Assembly: GCA_963989385.1 (NCBI GenBank)
Contig: OZ022501.1
Coordinates: forward strand, 85,482,979-85,546,978
From: Ctena decussata
Taxonomy: Eukaryota; Mollusca; Bivalvia; Lucinida; Lucinidae
Reading direction: 5' to 3'
DNA length: 64,000 nucleotides
This document shows positions 32,637 through 45,169 of the stretch, in pieces. Within the stretch, counting starts at the first letter, position 1, and each line of letters starts with the position of its first letter. The notes beneath the pieces were generated by a model, which saw only the letters and a list, made by a program, of their open reading frames with translations, ran no database searches and had not been told where the DNA came from. A program made the translations under genes and the position numbers.

Positions 32637-33010
32637 GAGGATCTTACATGAGTGCTCATGTATGATTTAATTTCTTAAACGAGCTGGGGAAAAAGATAGA
32701 ATGCGAGGCTTTGCCGAGCATCTTATCGGTTTTCCCCAACGAGTTTAATAAATTCAATAATATAAACGAGTTGGGGAAAAAGATAAGATGCGAGGCTTTG
32801 CCGAGCATCTTATTGGTTTTGCCCCAACGAGTTTAATATATTCAATAATACAGGATCACGAATGCAAAATTCTATTTATAAAATGACACTAAAATCGCAT
32901 TTTATCAGCAGAATTTGCACTAAAACGTCACGATTTCGCCATTAGAAAACGCGACCTTTTTACTGACGTCAACGTATAACGTTACGACGTAATAAGACAT
33001 GCAATGCCAA
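32637..33010 (+). repeat. foldback repeat F2, copy 2, with duplicated hairpin
   Basis: Begins GAGGATCTTACATGAGTG. Two tandem ~85-bp units follow, each a hairpin pairing GAGTTGGGGAAAAAGATAAG with the inverse TCTTAT..TTTTCCCCAACTC around GAGGCTTTGCCGAGC. Downstream text (GTCACGATTTCGCCATTAG) matches 55.04-55.22 kb in inverse. Confidence 0.8.
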
Positions 33011-34035
33011 ATGACAATGACAGACATGCTGACAACAGCCTCGATAATCTAATCGTATTCATGGCAAATAAGATTATCCTATTTAGTAGGATTGTGCATT
33101 AACAGTGTTTCATTCAAATCAGAGTTCTTTCTCAGGACAACTTTGGATTAATTAATGACCGACCTTCCCGAAGTATAAGCTATAGAGATATTTCAGGCCG
33201 TATAAAGTTCATTAACTCTAACCATAGCGAGCATATTCAAAATCTGGCTCTTTCGAGCGGGTACCATTACCTCGGACATTTCTGACATTTCAACTGACTT
33301 TGCTCATGTTTGCAGTACAATCTTTAAGCCCAAAGCGTAAAGGTGAGGTAGAAGTACGGCCGTTTTTTCTACGGAGATTCCAAAATGGCATCAGAAAATC
33401 ACATAAAAATATACGTTCGCATTTATTGTTTTAGATTAAACTAAGTGCAGTCTTTACTACATATAAAATAGGCAAAAATTTAATAAACATTATGGTAATC
33501 TCTTGTCTCGTGCAAACGGTGAGTCTGTTACAAGTTAGTAAATGTCGCAAGTCTCGAGTAAACGACTGATACTAGTCCCGTTATTTTCGATTAAAAACTG
33601 AAAAGCTGGAGGTTGTCTAACAGCAAGGTAAGTTTTGCTTAGTTTGGATATTTTCCAGATATGTATAGTGGAAATTCCCACAAAACAGTAAAAGGCCTCA
33701 GAAAGAATAAAAGGCAAACATTGCTAGGGCATATCTTGGACGGTGAGGCTATAGCTAGGCCAACATTTACGGAGTTGAAATTCGTGTCACCGGTTAAAGT
33801 GTTGTGACTAGAGAAAATAGCATTTTTATATGAAAATTAAGATATGCTATGGTCAAATAATAAAGTGAAAACACATGTTCACGTCATGACCAGATATACT
33901 GCCACGGTTCAAAGAATACAGAAAAGTTTTATATAAGACCAGGTCTGTTTAAGCTTAACCACAGAAAGCTTCTCATGGTACTCTTCCTAAAATGTAACAA
34001 AATTGTAGTAATGTTCCCACGTGTAAAACAACATA
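33011..34035. other. unassigned sequence
   Basis: No feature was recognised; the 60-codon frame at 33535-33717 is not convincing. Confidence 0.4.
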
Positions 34036-34268
34036 TGAGCGGCGACACGAGAAAACCAACAAAGTGTGCGCCCAGCGCAGACTCAGATCAACATGGGCAT
34101 TCACTCAGTCTGATCAGTCTTCGCTGTCCGCACGGAGGTAGCTTAGACCCTTAACTGGCATTAAAGCGCACTGCCAAGACTATTATCAGACTGGGCGGAT
34201 GCCCAGGCTGATCTGAGTCTGCGCTATGCGCACACACCACTTTGTTGGTTTTCTCGTGTCGCCGGTCA
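34036..34268 (+). mobile_element. palindromic MITE, copy 4
   Basis: TGAGCGGCGACACGAG opposes CTCGTGTCGCCGGTCA. CATA lies directly on both sides (34032-34035 and 34269-34272), a possible 4-bp target duplication. Confidence 0.9.
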
Positions 34269-34985
34269 CATACTCTTACAATTGTCACTGGATTCTAAAC
34301 TTCAACACATAATTGATCCGAAATGATGTTTTTTTAGCTCATTTTCGCATCGGCTGCTATTTATTTAAGGGTGGTTAATGGTCTTGATGCTTGTATAAGC
34401 AAATACCCGAAGCCATGCATTATTTACATATGGATTTTGGGTTTTTAGACATACAGAATGGACAACGTATGTCTTCATCACGTGCTTATAACGAAAAATG
34501 TCATGTGTTTCAAAACAAAATCATCTTTAACCCGAATCATCTGGAAACAGAATAAATATATATCTCAGGTTTTATGAAGCCGATCTCAATGTCGTATAAA
34601 GGAGTTAACCCGTGCTAATGACGTTTCCCTGAGGTAATTGGTTTATTACCAGGACACTTTCCAAAACTGAATTCATTATCAATCCTTCGAAGTGTCAAAT
34701 TTCAGGCTTTATTTCATAAAATGACGGCATTATGTATAGACAAAATACATTGGGCGGGGTAACTGCGCTTTATAACATAAAAATCGGTCTTTTAAGGCCT
34801 TAGATATAGCTCATTTGAATAAGGCACGAGATAATTTTCCTCCAAACATGCGATAATAACCATTATCAGCGCATGATAGTGAAGAACGTTGTTCAGCTTC
34901 AACATAGCTATTAGGAGAGCTCGACTCAATAAAATATTTCAGAAATAGATCAGCCCTAGCAGTTAATGTTAGGTAATAAGTCACT
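34269..34985. other. unassigned sequence
   Basis: No feature was recognised. Confidence 0.4.
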
Positions 34986-34989
34986 GCTT

Positions 34990-35080
34990 GAGGGTAGTTG
35001 TAAAGTAGGTAATATCACGAGCGCAGAGCGCTAGTGATATATCTACTTACAACTTACCTACATACTGTGATTTATTACTC
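34990..35080. repeat. hairpin
   Basis: GTAGTTGTAAAGTAGGTA with ATATCAC pairs with AGTGATATATCTACTTACAAC around a loop containing GAGCGCAGAGCGC. Confidence 0.85.
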
Positions 35081-35124
35081 AGCATTTTAGTTCGGGCCAA
35101 ATCAGAGTATTTATCATATCGTTT

Positions 35125-35325
35125 GTATTACACACTGCCATTAGAATAGTGTGGAATACTTACTATGATTGGTTCTCCAATGGGGACCAAATCGGAGGAT
35201 TTATCATTGTTAGAATTCCACACTGCCAGTAGGAAAGTGTGGAATACTAACGATGATAGGTTCTCCAATTACGGCCATATCGGAGTATGTATCATCGTAA
35301 TATTCCACACTGTCAGTAGTCCTTA
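35125..35325. repeat. two related inverted-repeat units
   Basis: TTAGAATAGTGTGGAATACT and GGAAAGTGTGGAATACTAAC each pair with a preceding or following ATTCCACACTG. They flank GGTTCTCCAAT segments about 105 bases apart. The phrase GTGGAATACTTACGATGAG recurs at 39758. Confidence 0.65.
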
Positions 35326-35468
35326 TCTAACGTTTCCATTTCTGTTTTTTTTTTTTTTTTTTTTTTGGAGAATGAGGCAACGTCTCTTTATACAGACGTT
35401 TACGTCTCTTTTAAAGAGACGTTTCCACATTTATTGATTTTAGTCTATATTTGGGAAAATGTTAAAAT

Positions 35469-36245
35469 ATGGAAAGCCATGACTGCCTAAAGGTAGGTAT
35501 AAGAATATTGGTAGGTGCATTTCATATAATAATGGGTTCATTTCGTATAATAATGGGTTCGTTTCGTATAATAACGGGTGCAATTTGTATAATAATGGGT
35601 TCATTTCGTATAATAATGGGTGCATTTCCTATGAAAATGGGTCAATTTTGTATAATAATGGGTGCATTTCATATAATAATGGGTTCATCTCGTATAATAA
35701 TGGGTGTATTTCATATAAAAATAGGTTCATTTCGTATTATAATGGACACATTTCGTATAATAATGGGTTCATTTCGATTACTAGTGGGTTCATTTCGCGT
35801 AATGGGTTCATTTGGTATAATAATGGCTGCATTTCATGTAATAATTAGTTCATTTCGTACGATAGTGGGTTCATTTCGTATAATAATGGGTTCATTTCGT
35901 ATAATTATGGGTTCATTTTGTATCATAATGGGTGCACTTTGTATATTAATAGGTTAATTTCATATAATAACGGGTTCATTTTGTAAAAATGGGGTCATTT
36001 CGTTAAATAATGCCTTCTTTTCGTATAATAATGGGCGCATTTCGTATAATAGTAGGTGTTCAAGATGTACTAATAGGTAGTATCGCTATAGTAGCAAGTC
36101 ACTTTAGCATAATAAAAGACGCATACTGCATAACAAGTGCAGGCATTATAATAAAAAGCGCTTTCAATATACCATCGAGTCAATTTTGCATAATAACATG
36201 TGCAAATTATACAATAATAAGTGCTAAACGCAATATAATGGGTAG
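35469..36245 (+). repeat. 21-bp tandem array, copy A
   Basis: Unit TTTCGTATAATAATGGGTTC plus A repeats about 26 times, clear to about 36060 and degenerate to 36245. The period is seven codons. One frame stays open for 162 codons (35469-35957) as SFRIIMG heptads after MESHDCLKVGIRILVGAF. The overlapping frame at 35585-35848 is the same array in another phase. The opposite-orientation copy at 39.2-39.7 kb shares the non-repetitive start. Coding is unproven; a 21-base period automatically gives long frames. Confidence 0.95.
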
Positions 36246-37689
36246 ACGGGTTCCCAGACGTACTTGCTAGCAAGATTGAGAGTAGCGAAATTGAACCGGA
36301 ACCAGTCTATATAATGGGTCACGTGTTACGGGACTCTGGAGTTAATTATATTTTCCGGTATGGGTATCGGTCTATGGTCTTTTCGTCACCGCTAGTTCTT
36401 TTTTCCTACGTGACCGGTCCGGTCGTTCTCCGATATTTTCGCACCTTTAAGATCTATGTAAAGGGTAGACAATGTAAATAGCGTAACCAAAGACGCCTTC
36501 TAGACCACAGTCGGTTATTAACCTCGTTTTTTTCGCGAGTGGCCGTTTAACCGGTAAATAGATATCTCTCTCTCTCTCCTGGAAAATTAGTACGGGGCCG
36601 TACCGGGCTTTAATCCTTGGTTGGTGGTAAAAAGGGTAACCGAACCGAACCGAACAACAGGATTATACCGGACGGAGCTTACGGAAATTTCCGATTGTTG
36701 CGGTACCGGCTTTTACTGCCGTCACCGAACCGAACCAGCGAATGCGATATCTAGGCCTACTGTGTATTTATTTTATTTTCTTTTAGTATTTCATTAAATT
36801 AATTAATTAAATTTCTAGATTTTACCTATTTAAGTATAATTCAATATAACTGGATTGTTGGATAGTTAAATAACGACATAATCTTTAAAAATGGATACAT
36901 GTAGCCCAAACGTAATGTTGGGCTTTTTTAGTCGGAAGACTTTTTCCTAGTTCTTTTTGACTTGGCAAATAATTTTATTTATGAATTAAATTATTATTAT
37001 TATTATTATTAGCATTTTCATTATGCATGTACATCTCTCCGGCTTGATTGAATGCATTGCAGTGCTGATTATGCAGTGTGGGAAGTATGATCGTTGTTAA
37101 AGGCAACAGTCCAGTCAGTTTGGCCAAGACAAGTGACATGCAACGATATGAAGCACTGAATCCCACAATGAATATATTCGTTTTCTTTTCTTTTTTTGTG
37201 TGTGTTTGTGTGTGTGTGGTTGATGGGAAGAGGGAGGAAAGGGGATGTAAGAAAGCGGTTGGGAGGTGCTAATGATTTTTACAAGTGATATTTGTGAAAG
37301 AAAAGTTTTCATTTGCTCCCAGCGTCAGATAGCAGAAAAGATTGTTGTATATTTGTGACTTTTCATTATATTTTATGGGATAATAAAAAGCCGACAGCTT
37401 AATGTAAGGTGGTTTAGCATGTTAAATGGGGGCTGCACACACTTATCGGGGCAAGGATGTGGTGGAGGGACACTCAAACTGTTCTGTTATTAAACAATTT
37501 ATAAGGACTACAGATAATTAATTAATAATTAATAATTATTATTTTTTTTACGTTAAAGCTTTAAGATCTAGTAGTTTTAAGCCCCTTTGAAATATTCCGG
37601 AATTGTCTATGTTTAAATGACCTACGAGTTTGGACTTATGATTTTGGATACTTTGACCACTATCATTTGATTGATTTAAATTATATTTG
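36246..37689. other. unassigned; simple-sequence patches
   Basis: Includes CTCTCTCTCTC at 36566, ACCGAACCGAACCGAAC near 36640, a TTA run at 36990, GTGTGTTTGTGTGTGTGTGG at 37198 and TTAATTAATAATTAATAATT near 37517. No gene was recognised. Confidence 0.45.
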
Positions 37690-38015
37690 ATACGATGATA
37701 GATATTGGTCTGAAATTTTACTCAGCATCATGCCCACCCCTGGTCATTTCCTATAAGTCAAGGTCATGGACCTAGACATTTTATGATAAAGTCTTACGTT
37801 AAAGTTTTCAAGATCTCTAAGTCTCTAAACCCTGTGATTGATATGAATTATATTGTGTAGTGATAAATATTGAAGGAAATGTTATTGAACACCACCCCCA
37901 CTCCTGGTCATGTAGGTGGAGTTACGGTTCTTGTTCTCTGCACATTTTCTGACGGTGCTTTATATTTGTACCAAGTTTCGCAAAAATATCTCACACAGTT
38001 TTAGAACTATGGAAA
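37690..38015 (-). repeat. diverged ~155-bp satellite units, inverted
   Basis: CGGTTCTTGTTCTCTGCAC and TTTATATTTGTACCAAGTTT, at 37924-37975, are the reverse complement of the satellite at 11.4-13.5 kb. The preceding 200 bases are a looser match. Confidence 0.7.
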
Positions 38016-38960
38016 TAGAAATGAATAAGTGATATCACAAAATGAAATTTGTGATTCTACAAAGTCGATTTAGTGATACCACTAAATAGTTTTTGTGATA
38101 TCAAAAAGTGGATATGATTTTGCGATATCACTTATTCGATTCCCTGATCACAATGAAAGTGATATCCCTAAATGAATTTGCAGTATCACAAAATCTAATC
38201 AGTGCTATCACAATATAGATGTGTTTTAGTGATATCACAAATCGATTTTGTAATGTCACTAAATCAAAAATATTTTGGCATATCACAAACTCGATTTTCA
38301 CTTATTTCAGTATGAATATATTAATCCATTTTAGTGACGTCACAAAATCGAATTTGTGATATAACTATATCAAGGTTTGTGACATCACTTTTAAAATATT
38401 ATCAAATTGTTTTGTGGTATCACTTATTATTATGTGATATCACGAAATCGACTGAGTGATATCACAAAATCGAATGGGGGATATCACAAAATCAATTAAG
38501 TGATACCACCACATAGAAATAAATAAATGATATCACAAATGGAACTTGTGATATTACAAAGCCGATTTAGTAATATCTCTATACAGTTTTGTGATACTAA
38601 AAAGTGGCTATGATTTGGTGATATTACTATTTCGATTTTGGGATATCACTCATTCGATTTCCTGGTCAGAAAATCGAAAACGTGATATCACTAAATGAAT
38701 TTGCGATGTCACAAAATCGAATTAGAGCCCTCACAAGATAGATGTGAAAACCTTTTACTGATATCACAAAAACGAATCTGTGATATCACAGTATTAAGTT
38801 TTGTGATATCACTTTTATAATTATATTATCACATATCATTTGTGGTTCTACTAATCAATAAGTGATATCACTTAACTGATTGAGTGATACCACAAAATAA
38901 TTTCACAAAAACGGTTGTGATATCGCTTAATCCTAATGAATGAATGATTGATATCACAAA
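38016..38960. repeat. palindrome-rich array built on GTGATATCAC
   Basis: About 35-40 variants of AGTGATATCACAAAATCGAT occur every 20-35 bases in both orientations, with GATATC as the invariant centre. This is the same style as the 28.5-29.5 kb array but with a different arm sequence. No coding capacity. Confidence 0.9.
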
Positions 38961-39239
38961 CCCAAATTTTCAAACCCAATGATTCTCACATACATGTATT
39001 ATTATGCACAATTGACTTAATGTTATACTTAAACCGCAGTTTGTCATATGATTGTATATTTCATTTTCGTTTACCATAATATTATACAGAAACAACATTT
39101 TATGGGAAGATTTGCACTTATTAATTTGTGAACGTAACTTAATGCTATACTAACACCGCTTATTATTATATGATTTGCACATGTTAATATGTAAACGTTA
39201 CTTATTGTTATAGCAATGCCACCTGTTATCATATATTTA
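38961..39239. other. unassigned spacer
   Basis: Loosely repeated TTAATATGTAAACGTTACTT-like phrases. No clear unit was resolved. Confidence 0.4.
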
Positions 39240-39668
39240 TTACCTATCATTATACGAATTGAACCTATTATTATACGAAATTAACCTATTATTTTACGAA
39301 ATAAACCTTTTATTGTTTGAAATGAACCTTTTATTGTATGAAATGAACATATTATTATGCAAAATGAATCCACCCCAATACTAAATGAGTCTACTATTAT
39401 ACGCAAAGAACCTATTCTTATACGAAATGAACCCATTGTTATACGAAATGAACACACTATTATACGAAATGAACCCATTGTTATACGAAATGCGTCCATT
39501 ATAATATGAAATGAACCCAGTATTATATGAAATGCACCCATTATTATATGAAATGCATCCATTATCGTACGAAATGAACCCATTATTATACGAAATGAAC
39601 CCATTATTATATGAAATGCACATACCAATATGCTGATGCCTACCTTAAGGCAGTCATAGCTTTCCATA
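39240..39668 (-). repeat. 21-bp tandem array, copy B (inverted)
   Basis: On the minus strand it repeats the 21-base unit of copy A about 18-19 times. It begins with the same non-repetitive start (MESYDCLKVGISILVCAF) and stays open for 128 codons (39281-39667). Homology with copy A extends about 20-30 bases upstream of the ATG (ATGTTTTAATATGGAAAG). Confidence 0.95.
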
Positions 39669-40345
39669 TTAAAACATCTCTATATACGTACGTTTCCACA
39701 ATTGTTGGCCATATTTTTTTTAATGAGGAAATATCAATAATATAAAGACTAGCTCTGTGGAATACTTACGATGAGAGACACCTCGACAATACATCCGGGT
39801 TCAGAACCGGATTTAGTTTTTAACCAGTTAACGGGATGGGTGGCCATGTTAAGGGCAAGCGGGGAAAAGGCTATAAGTTCGCTCGGCAAGTAGGTCAAGG
39901 GTGGAAAAGATTAAGAAGTTATTCTTAGCCTTTATTTCATTACATCGTTTTTAGAAAGTTATCATTTGCATAATGCTATGTGATCTGGTGTACAATCAAG
40001 CTTTAGAATTGTTACAATTTTACTCGATTCTGCAGATGATGCCTGTCTTAAAGCGAGGTATGAAACAAATTCAGGTAAATGTAACCTTTTCCAATTTACC
40101 CTTGCCTAGAAATGGTCCTAATCGACCCAAGGTCATCATTTGAACATGCTTTGTAGTACTCGAGTACTCAATGGTACGAACGAAGTTTCGAGGCCATCAA
40201 TCTGTCGGATCGTAAAAAGGTATTAAAAGTTTTAACTATGTATGGGGGTGGTGGCCATATTGAATTGTTTTTACATATTTTGTTTCATTCAACCCATGAA
40301 TACACCGTGTGGAATTTGGTTACTATCGGCCAAGCGTTTCGGATA
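39669..40345. other. unassigned sequence
   Basis: No gene was recognised. Confidence 0.4.
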
Positions 40346-40543
40346 AATGGATGGATGGCTTGCGATTTTACGTCCTTTTTACGTCCTACAGTCATATCAG
40401 GACGAAGGATAGGTGATAATGGAACGCTGTGTGCAAGGGAACCCCGTTTACGATTGAAATGATTTCCGCCTACAACAGGGCTCGAACCCGGGATCGCTAG
40501 ATCAGTAGGCCAGCGCTTAACCTACCGAGCTAACGGGACTCCC
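40346..40543 (-). mobile_element. tRNA-derived SINE, family S2, copy 2
   Basis: Minus-strand head: TTAGCTCGGTAGGTTAAG (A box) and CCCGGGTTCGAGCC (B box). The 3' end is AAGGACGTAAAATCGCAAGC with a CATC tail. The 74-codon plus-strand frame across it is coincidental. Confidence 0.9.
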
Positions 40544-42003
40544 TAGTTGTTGCAGAGGTTTCAGTCGTTAAAATTTAGACGGATGACAGCTGAGCTTGCA
40601 TATTTTATAATTTTCTCTGGATCTCGGCGAAGGTGACCAAAAATACTCATGATGGCCAATACAGAGTTAAAGTATTTGTCTTTGTTGTTGTTTCAGTATA
40701 GGCTGTTAAAAACCTATTTGAAACAAAGGATGGCGTTAGCCAAGAAATTTTTAAATGAAGAGTTATAAAAATTGAAATTTGTGATGACAAAAGGAGAGCA
40801 TAGCTCCCATTCTTTTATTTAAAAGTCTCTGTATTTTATCCTATAATCACTGCGTAACTTAAAGTATCGACCACTAATGGCATCTCTAGCTAACGATGTT
40901 TTGAACAACTAGACCCAGAATGTCTGCTGACATCTGAGACATTCTAAGCAACCTCCGCGTTAACCATGACGTACACCATTCATCACCGCCCATAAAATCG
41001 CTTATACCAAAAAACAATTGACGGCACTGTATTTCATAACGTCACTTCATGTTCGTTTACTGTTTATTGCACAAAACTGATGATGGGTTAAGAATGCAGA
41101 ACACAGAGAATACAGAAAATTGGAATTCGTCATATCTTGACGTCCTTTGACAGGACAGGCGACAACCACGGCTTCGACTCAAATTTTTCGACAGTTTACA
41201 CAATAAAACTGTGGGATCTTATACTCTCTCATCGACTTCATTGACAAGTCACATCAATTAACTTTAGACTGCACACATGGACATGCAATGTTTCTCCTAG
41301 GAAGTGTGTAAAATATAAGTTTTACCTCGCAGCTAAATCAATCCTCGATTTGTTTACATAAATTTTGTAGCCTCACTTAACCGGAAGTTCGCCTAATTCT
41401 TTCAACGCCCGTAAATATTGGGCCTAAAGATTGTACTGCGTGTATATTCTAGGCAATATATTTGTCACGATTTGAAGTATTGAAATGGGTCACGTGACTT
41501 CCAGATATGTTAGCCACGTGATTTGACTGTGAACCGTTTCCCATATCTAGTACAATGAAAATGAATTTGAAGAGGATAGCACTATGTTTATTATGCTTTG
41601 CAGGAATAAAATAATAGTTTTTCTGTCTTTCTCTGCTATCGCTACATAGTGTCACTAGAGCTGATTTACATTGATTGGGTATTGTTTCCAAAATTATGAG
41701 AAACAAGGAAAGGGTGACCTTTGTGGAACCACTATCTAAAATCGTATCAGTTGGGGTATAAAAATCCAACACCCGGCGATGTGGATAAAACTTGTCCTCT
41801 AAGTACGAAGTGCCTTTCCACCCGTATCGGAGCTTTTCAAAGGTCAAACAAGTATAGAAGACTCTTTATTCGTTTTATTAAAAGGGAGATAATTAATGTT
41901 TCGAAGATTATAACTTTATTTGCAGGGTTTAATCATTCAGTGTACTAATGTATGTATTTAACTAAGCGTGTGTTGTATGTTTTCCTTCAGACCTATTATG
42001 ATT
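40544..42003. other. unassigned sequence
   Basis: Contains the longest unexplained frame on the minus strand, 41449-41847 (132 codons), with no recognisable domain. No tandem or inverted repeat was recognised. Confidence 0.4.
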
Positions 42004-42243
42004 TGAGCCGCGACACGACAAAACCAACGAAGTGGCATGAGCGCCCAGCGCATACTCACGTCAGTCTGGGCATCCGCCCAGTCTGATCAGAGCCTTCACT
42101 GTCCACATGAAGGTGGCTCAGACCCTTAGTTACCCCTAAAGCGCACAGTAAAGACTCTTATCAGACACGCCGGATGCTCAGGCTGATCTGTGCATTCGCT
42201 GGGCGCACATGCCACTTTGTTGGTTTTGTCCTGTCCTGGCTCA
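42004..42243 (+). mobile_element. palindromic MITE, copy 5
   Basis: TGAGCCGCGACACGAC opposes TGTCCTGGCTCA. The interior is standard (CTGGGCATCCGCCCAGTCTG). Confidence 0.9.
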
Positions 42244-42494
42244 TTTTACTTTAACTACTTTCTCTTCTGTTGCGTGTTTCATCCGTGCAAACGAATGCTC
42301 TGAAGATTTTAATGCTGTGGTTTCGAACCCTCTTTGTGATATGCAGTGAACTTTTCTGACAGGTCTATATTGCGCTCAGCTGTCATGTGTATGCTAGTAT
42401 GTGCTTAATAATTTGCATTATAGGAGAGGGACCGTAGCTATTCAGATGTCAAAAGTTGTGGGCCGACCCCATTGCTATATTAAGAGAAATAACA
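42244..42494. other. unassigned sequence
   Basis: No feature was recognised. Confidence 0.4.
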
Positions 42495-42496
42495 TA

Positions 42497-42658
42497 CAGT
42501 AGAACTTCCATGGCTCGAACCCTGATGGCTCGTTCACCCTGCCTAGCTAGAACTCTTTTCTTTGTCCCTAGAAATCGCTTTATATGAAAACTAACCCTGT
42601 ATGGCTAGAACTACCCTTGGCTGGAACTAATTTTCATGGTTAAAAGCCTGTTCTACTG
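42497..42658. mobile_element. pogo/Tigger-type MITE
   Basis: The ends are CAGTAGAACTTCCATGGC and GTTCTACTG, flanked by TA on both sides (42495-42496 and 42659-42660). The interior repeats ATGGCTCGAAC and ATGGCTAGAAC. CAGTAGAAC ends with a TA duplication are characteristic of pogo-group transposons. At 162 bp it is non-autonomous. Confidence 0.8.
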
Positions 42659-42822
42659 TATGTGTACACTGACACAAATGTTTATCGTGTACTAAAAAAA
42701 AACTTTTTGTGCAAATTTAACTGTGGGTCTGGATTGAAAGAAGGTGGATATAACGCTTGGCAGGGCACTAACAATATTTTTGCATGTAAGTTGGCGTGAC
42801 CGTCTATCCTACGCAAGTGACT

Positions 42823-42985
42823 GAATGAGTGAGTGAACTCGGGTTTAACGTCCCGCCAACAACTAGGTCATACGGAGACGGGACCTCGATTTTAAGTCTA
42901 TTCGAAAGACCGGAGAAGCGGGATTGATCTTGCGATCCCTGGATTGGTAGTCGAGCGCATTATTCACTACACTACCGCCGCTCCT
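42823..42985 (-). mobile_element. tRNA-derived SINE, family S3, copy 2
   Basis: Minus-strand head GGAGCGGCGGTAGTGTAGTG, then GATCCCTGGATT-complement anticodon region, CTTCTCCGGTCTTTCG and the 3' end GGACGTTAAACCCGAGTTC with an ACTC tail. A 9-bp target duplication CTATCCTAC flanks it (42814-42822 and 42986-42994). Confidence 0.9.
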
Positions 42986-43078
42986 CTATCCTACCCCAAA
43001 TAATCAATGTCTACAATGTACTATGTCGGCCGGCATATAGGCATAAATCTCTAGTTTCTTATTTTTTCTTTCCTTTTT

Positions 43079-44826
43079 TTAGCTCACCTGAGCCGAAGGC
43101 TCACAGGTGAGCTTATAGTACAGGTAGGCATCCGTCGTCCATCCGTCCGCCCGTCCGTCTGTCAACATTTTCAAACGACATCTCCTCTGAAACTACAAGG
43201 CCCATTGTAACCAAATTTCATATATAGCATCTATAGGCAGGGGGACCCAATAATACTGTTTTTTTTTTTTTTTTTTTTTTTTTTTATCTAAATCGCTTCA
43301 TAACTTTGCTTGCTATGGCAACTTAAAGTTTCCATTGACTTGGATGGGAAAAATTGAAAATTTGCATTTATTGCTATGTCACTGCAGATATTTTGACAAA
43401 ACTTTAACATAAATGTTTCTTGAGTAGTTCTCTATCAACCACGTAAAATTCGTGTATATTGCACAATTTGGCTGGTTGCCATGGCAACCGAATGGTTAAA
43501 AATAGAAAAAAATATTCAAAAATCATCTCAGAAACTATACAACCAATTAAGCTCAAACTTCACAGAAAGGATCTTAGTACTAGTTCCTATAAAAGTACTA
43601 TTTTTTTTTGCAATTGCTCCAGCAGTTTGGTTGCTATGGGAACTGAAAGTTGCCATTGACTTATAATGGCAAAATGGAAAATTTGCATTTATTGCTATGC
43701 CAATGCGGATGTTTTGACAAAACTTTCATAGAAATGTACCTTGAGTAGTCTTTAACCAGCCATGTTAAATTTATGCAAATTGCGCACTTTGGCTGGTTGC
43801 CATTGCAACCGAATATAGTTAAAAATAGAAAAATATTAAAAAATCATTTTCGCAGAAACTGTGAGGCCAATAAAGCTCAAACTTTACAGAAAGAACCTTA
43901 GTACTAGCTTCTATAGAATTACTGTTTTTCATGGCAATTGCTCCTGCAGTTTGGTTGTTATGGCAACTAAGAGTTTCCATTGACGTATAATGGGGAAAAT
44001 TGAAATTGGCAATTTGTGCTGTCTAGATGCAGTTATTTAGATTTTTTTTCTACTGAAATATTTCTTGAGTAGTCATTTACGATTCATATGAATTTTCTTC
44101 AAATCGCTGAATTTGATTGGTTGCCATGGCAAAATATAGGGTAATTTTTTCGGAAAAAAATAAAAATTTATCTTCAGCTAAGAAGCCATATGGAGGATGA
44201 AGCTGATATTGTGCAAATGTGTTGATGATAGTAGCCTCTACATAAATTTTATTTTTTTTTCTTCCAATCCCATAAGAACTTTGGTTGCTATGGCAACTTA
44301 TAGTTTCCATTGACTTTTAATGGAAAAAGTGAACCCATGAGGAGGATGGGAGCTGATACTTTGCATACATATTAATAACATTAGCCTCTACCTAAAGTAT
44401 GTTTTATATTATCATTGCCCATGTGAACTCGTTGCTATGGCAACTTAAAGTTTCCATAGACTTATAATGGGGAAAGTGGACATTTGCTATCTATTTCTGT
44501 GTTACTGCAGATATTTTGACAAAACTTTACAGAAATGTTCCTGCAGTAGTCCTCTACCAGCAATATGAATTTTTCCCAAATACCTGATTTTGATTGGTTG
44601 CCATTGCAGCTGAAAGGCCAAATTTTCATTTTTTTTTCTTTTTTTTTTTGCCAAAGATCTTATGAGAAGCAATTAAGGGGATAAAGATTTTTTTTTTCAA
44701 AAATGTTTGTGATATTGTCCTCTACATAAATGGTGTTTTTTATTGCTGTTGTGTATAGTGTTTTGTTGCTGTAACCTCAGTGCTCAGTGCTCAGGTGAGC
44801 GATATAGGGCCATTGGCCCTCTGGTG
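43079..44826 (+). mobile_element. Pearl-like tandem-repeat element, family C
   Basis: Starts AGCTCACCTGAGCCGAAGGC and ends GCTCAGGTGAGCGATATAGG with GCCATTGGCCCTCTGG, so GCTCACCTGAGC is inverted at the ends. CGTCCATCCGTCCGCCCGTC microsatellite text follows the start, then a run of about 27 T. The core has four to five ~325-bp units keyed on GGTTGCCATGGCAACC and TTGGTTGCTATGGCAACT. Frames at 43459-43666 fall within the units. No transposition protein is encoded. Confidence 0.85.
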
Positions 44827-45169
44827 TATAACTTATTATTTATTTCTATTTTTTTTTATATATTATAAAAATGAAGACAATATCAAGAATTTCAGCGAAA
44901 ATCCAGGTTTCTTTACCAGTGAATGAGTTCTGTTCTAAAACACGGCGGTCTGCTTTCAATAAGTTGCCAAGTCCAAGCGTCCAGCATGGCACATATAAAA
45001 CACGAGCTAATTTACATTGTCACTGTGACACTTTCATTCTGATATTTTATTCCGAAGACAGCTGTTACAGACAGCTTTATATACCGTATTTGCTTTAAAG
45101 TTTTAAACATGATAACTATTTCTGTTTCCCAAATTCGTTCAATACATTTTTTCGATCATTTTAGCATTT
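44827..45169. other. unassigned sequence
   Basis: No gene was recognised; the frame at 44871-45098 is unlike known proteins. Confidence 0.4.

Noticed and set aside
35469..35957. 162-codon protein of SFRIIMG heptads
   Set aside because: A 21-base period keeps any stop-free unit open. There is no evidence of translation, so it is kept only as an open question.
41449..41847. 132-codon minus-strand gene
   Set aside because: No recognisable domain, splice context or repeat family; a chance frame of this length is plausible in 64 kb.
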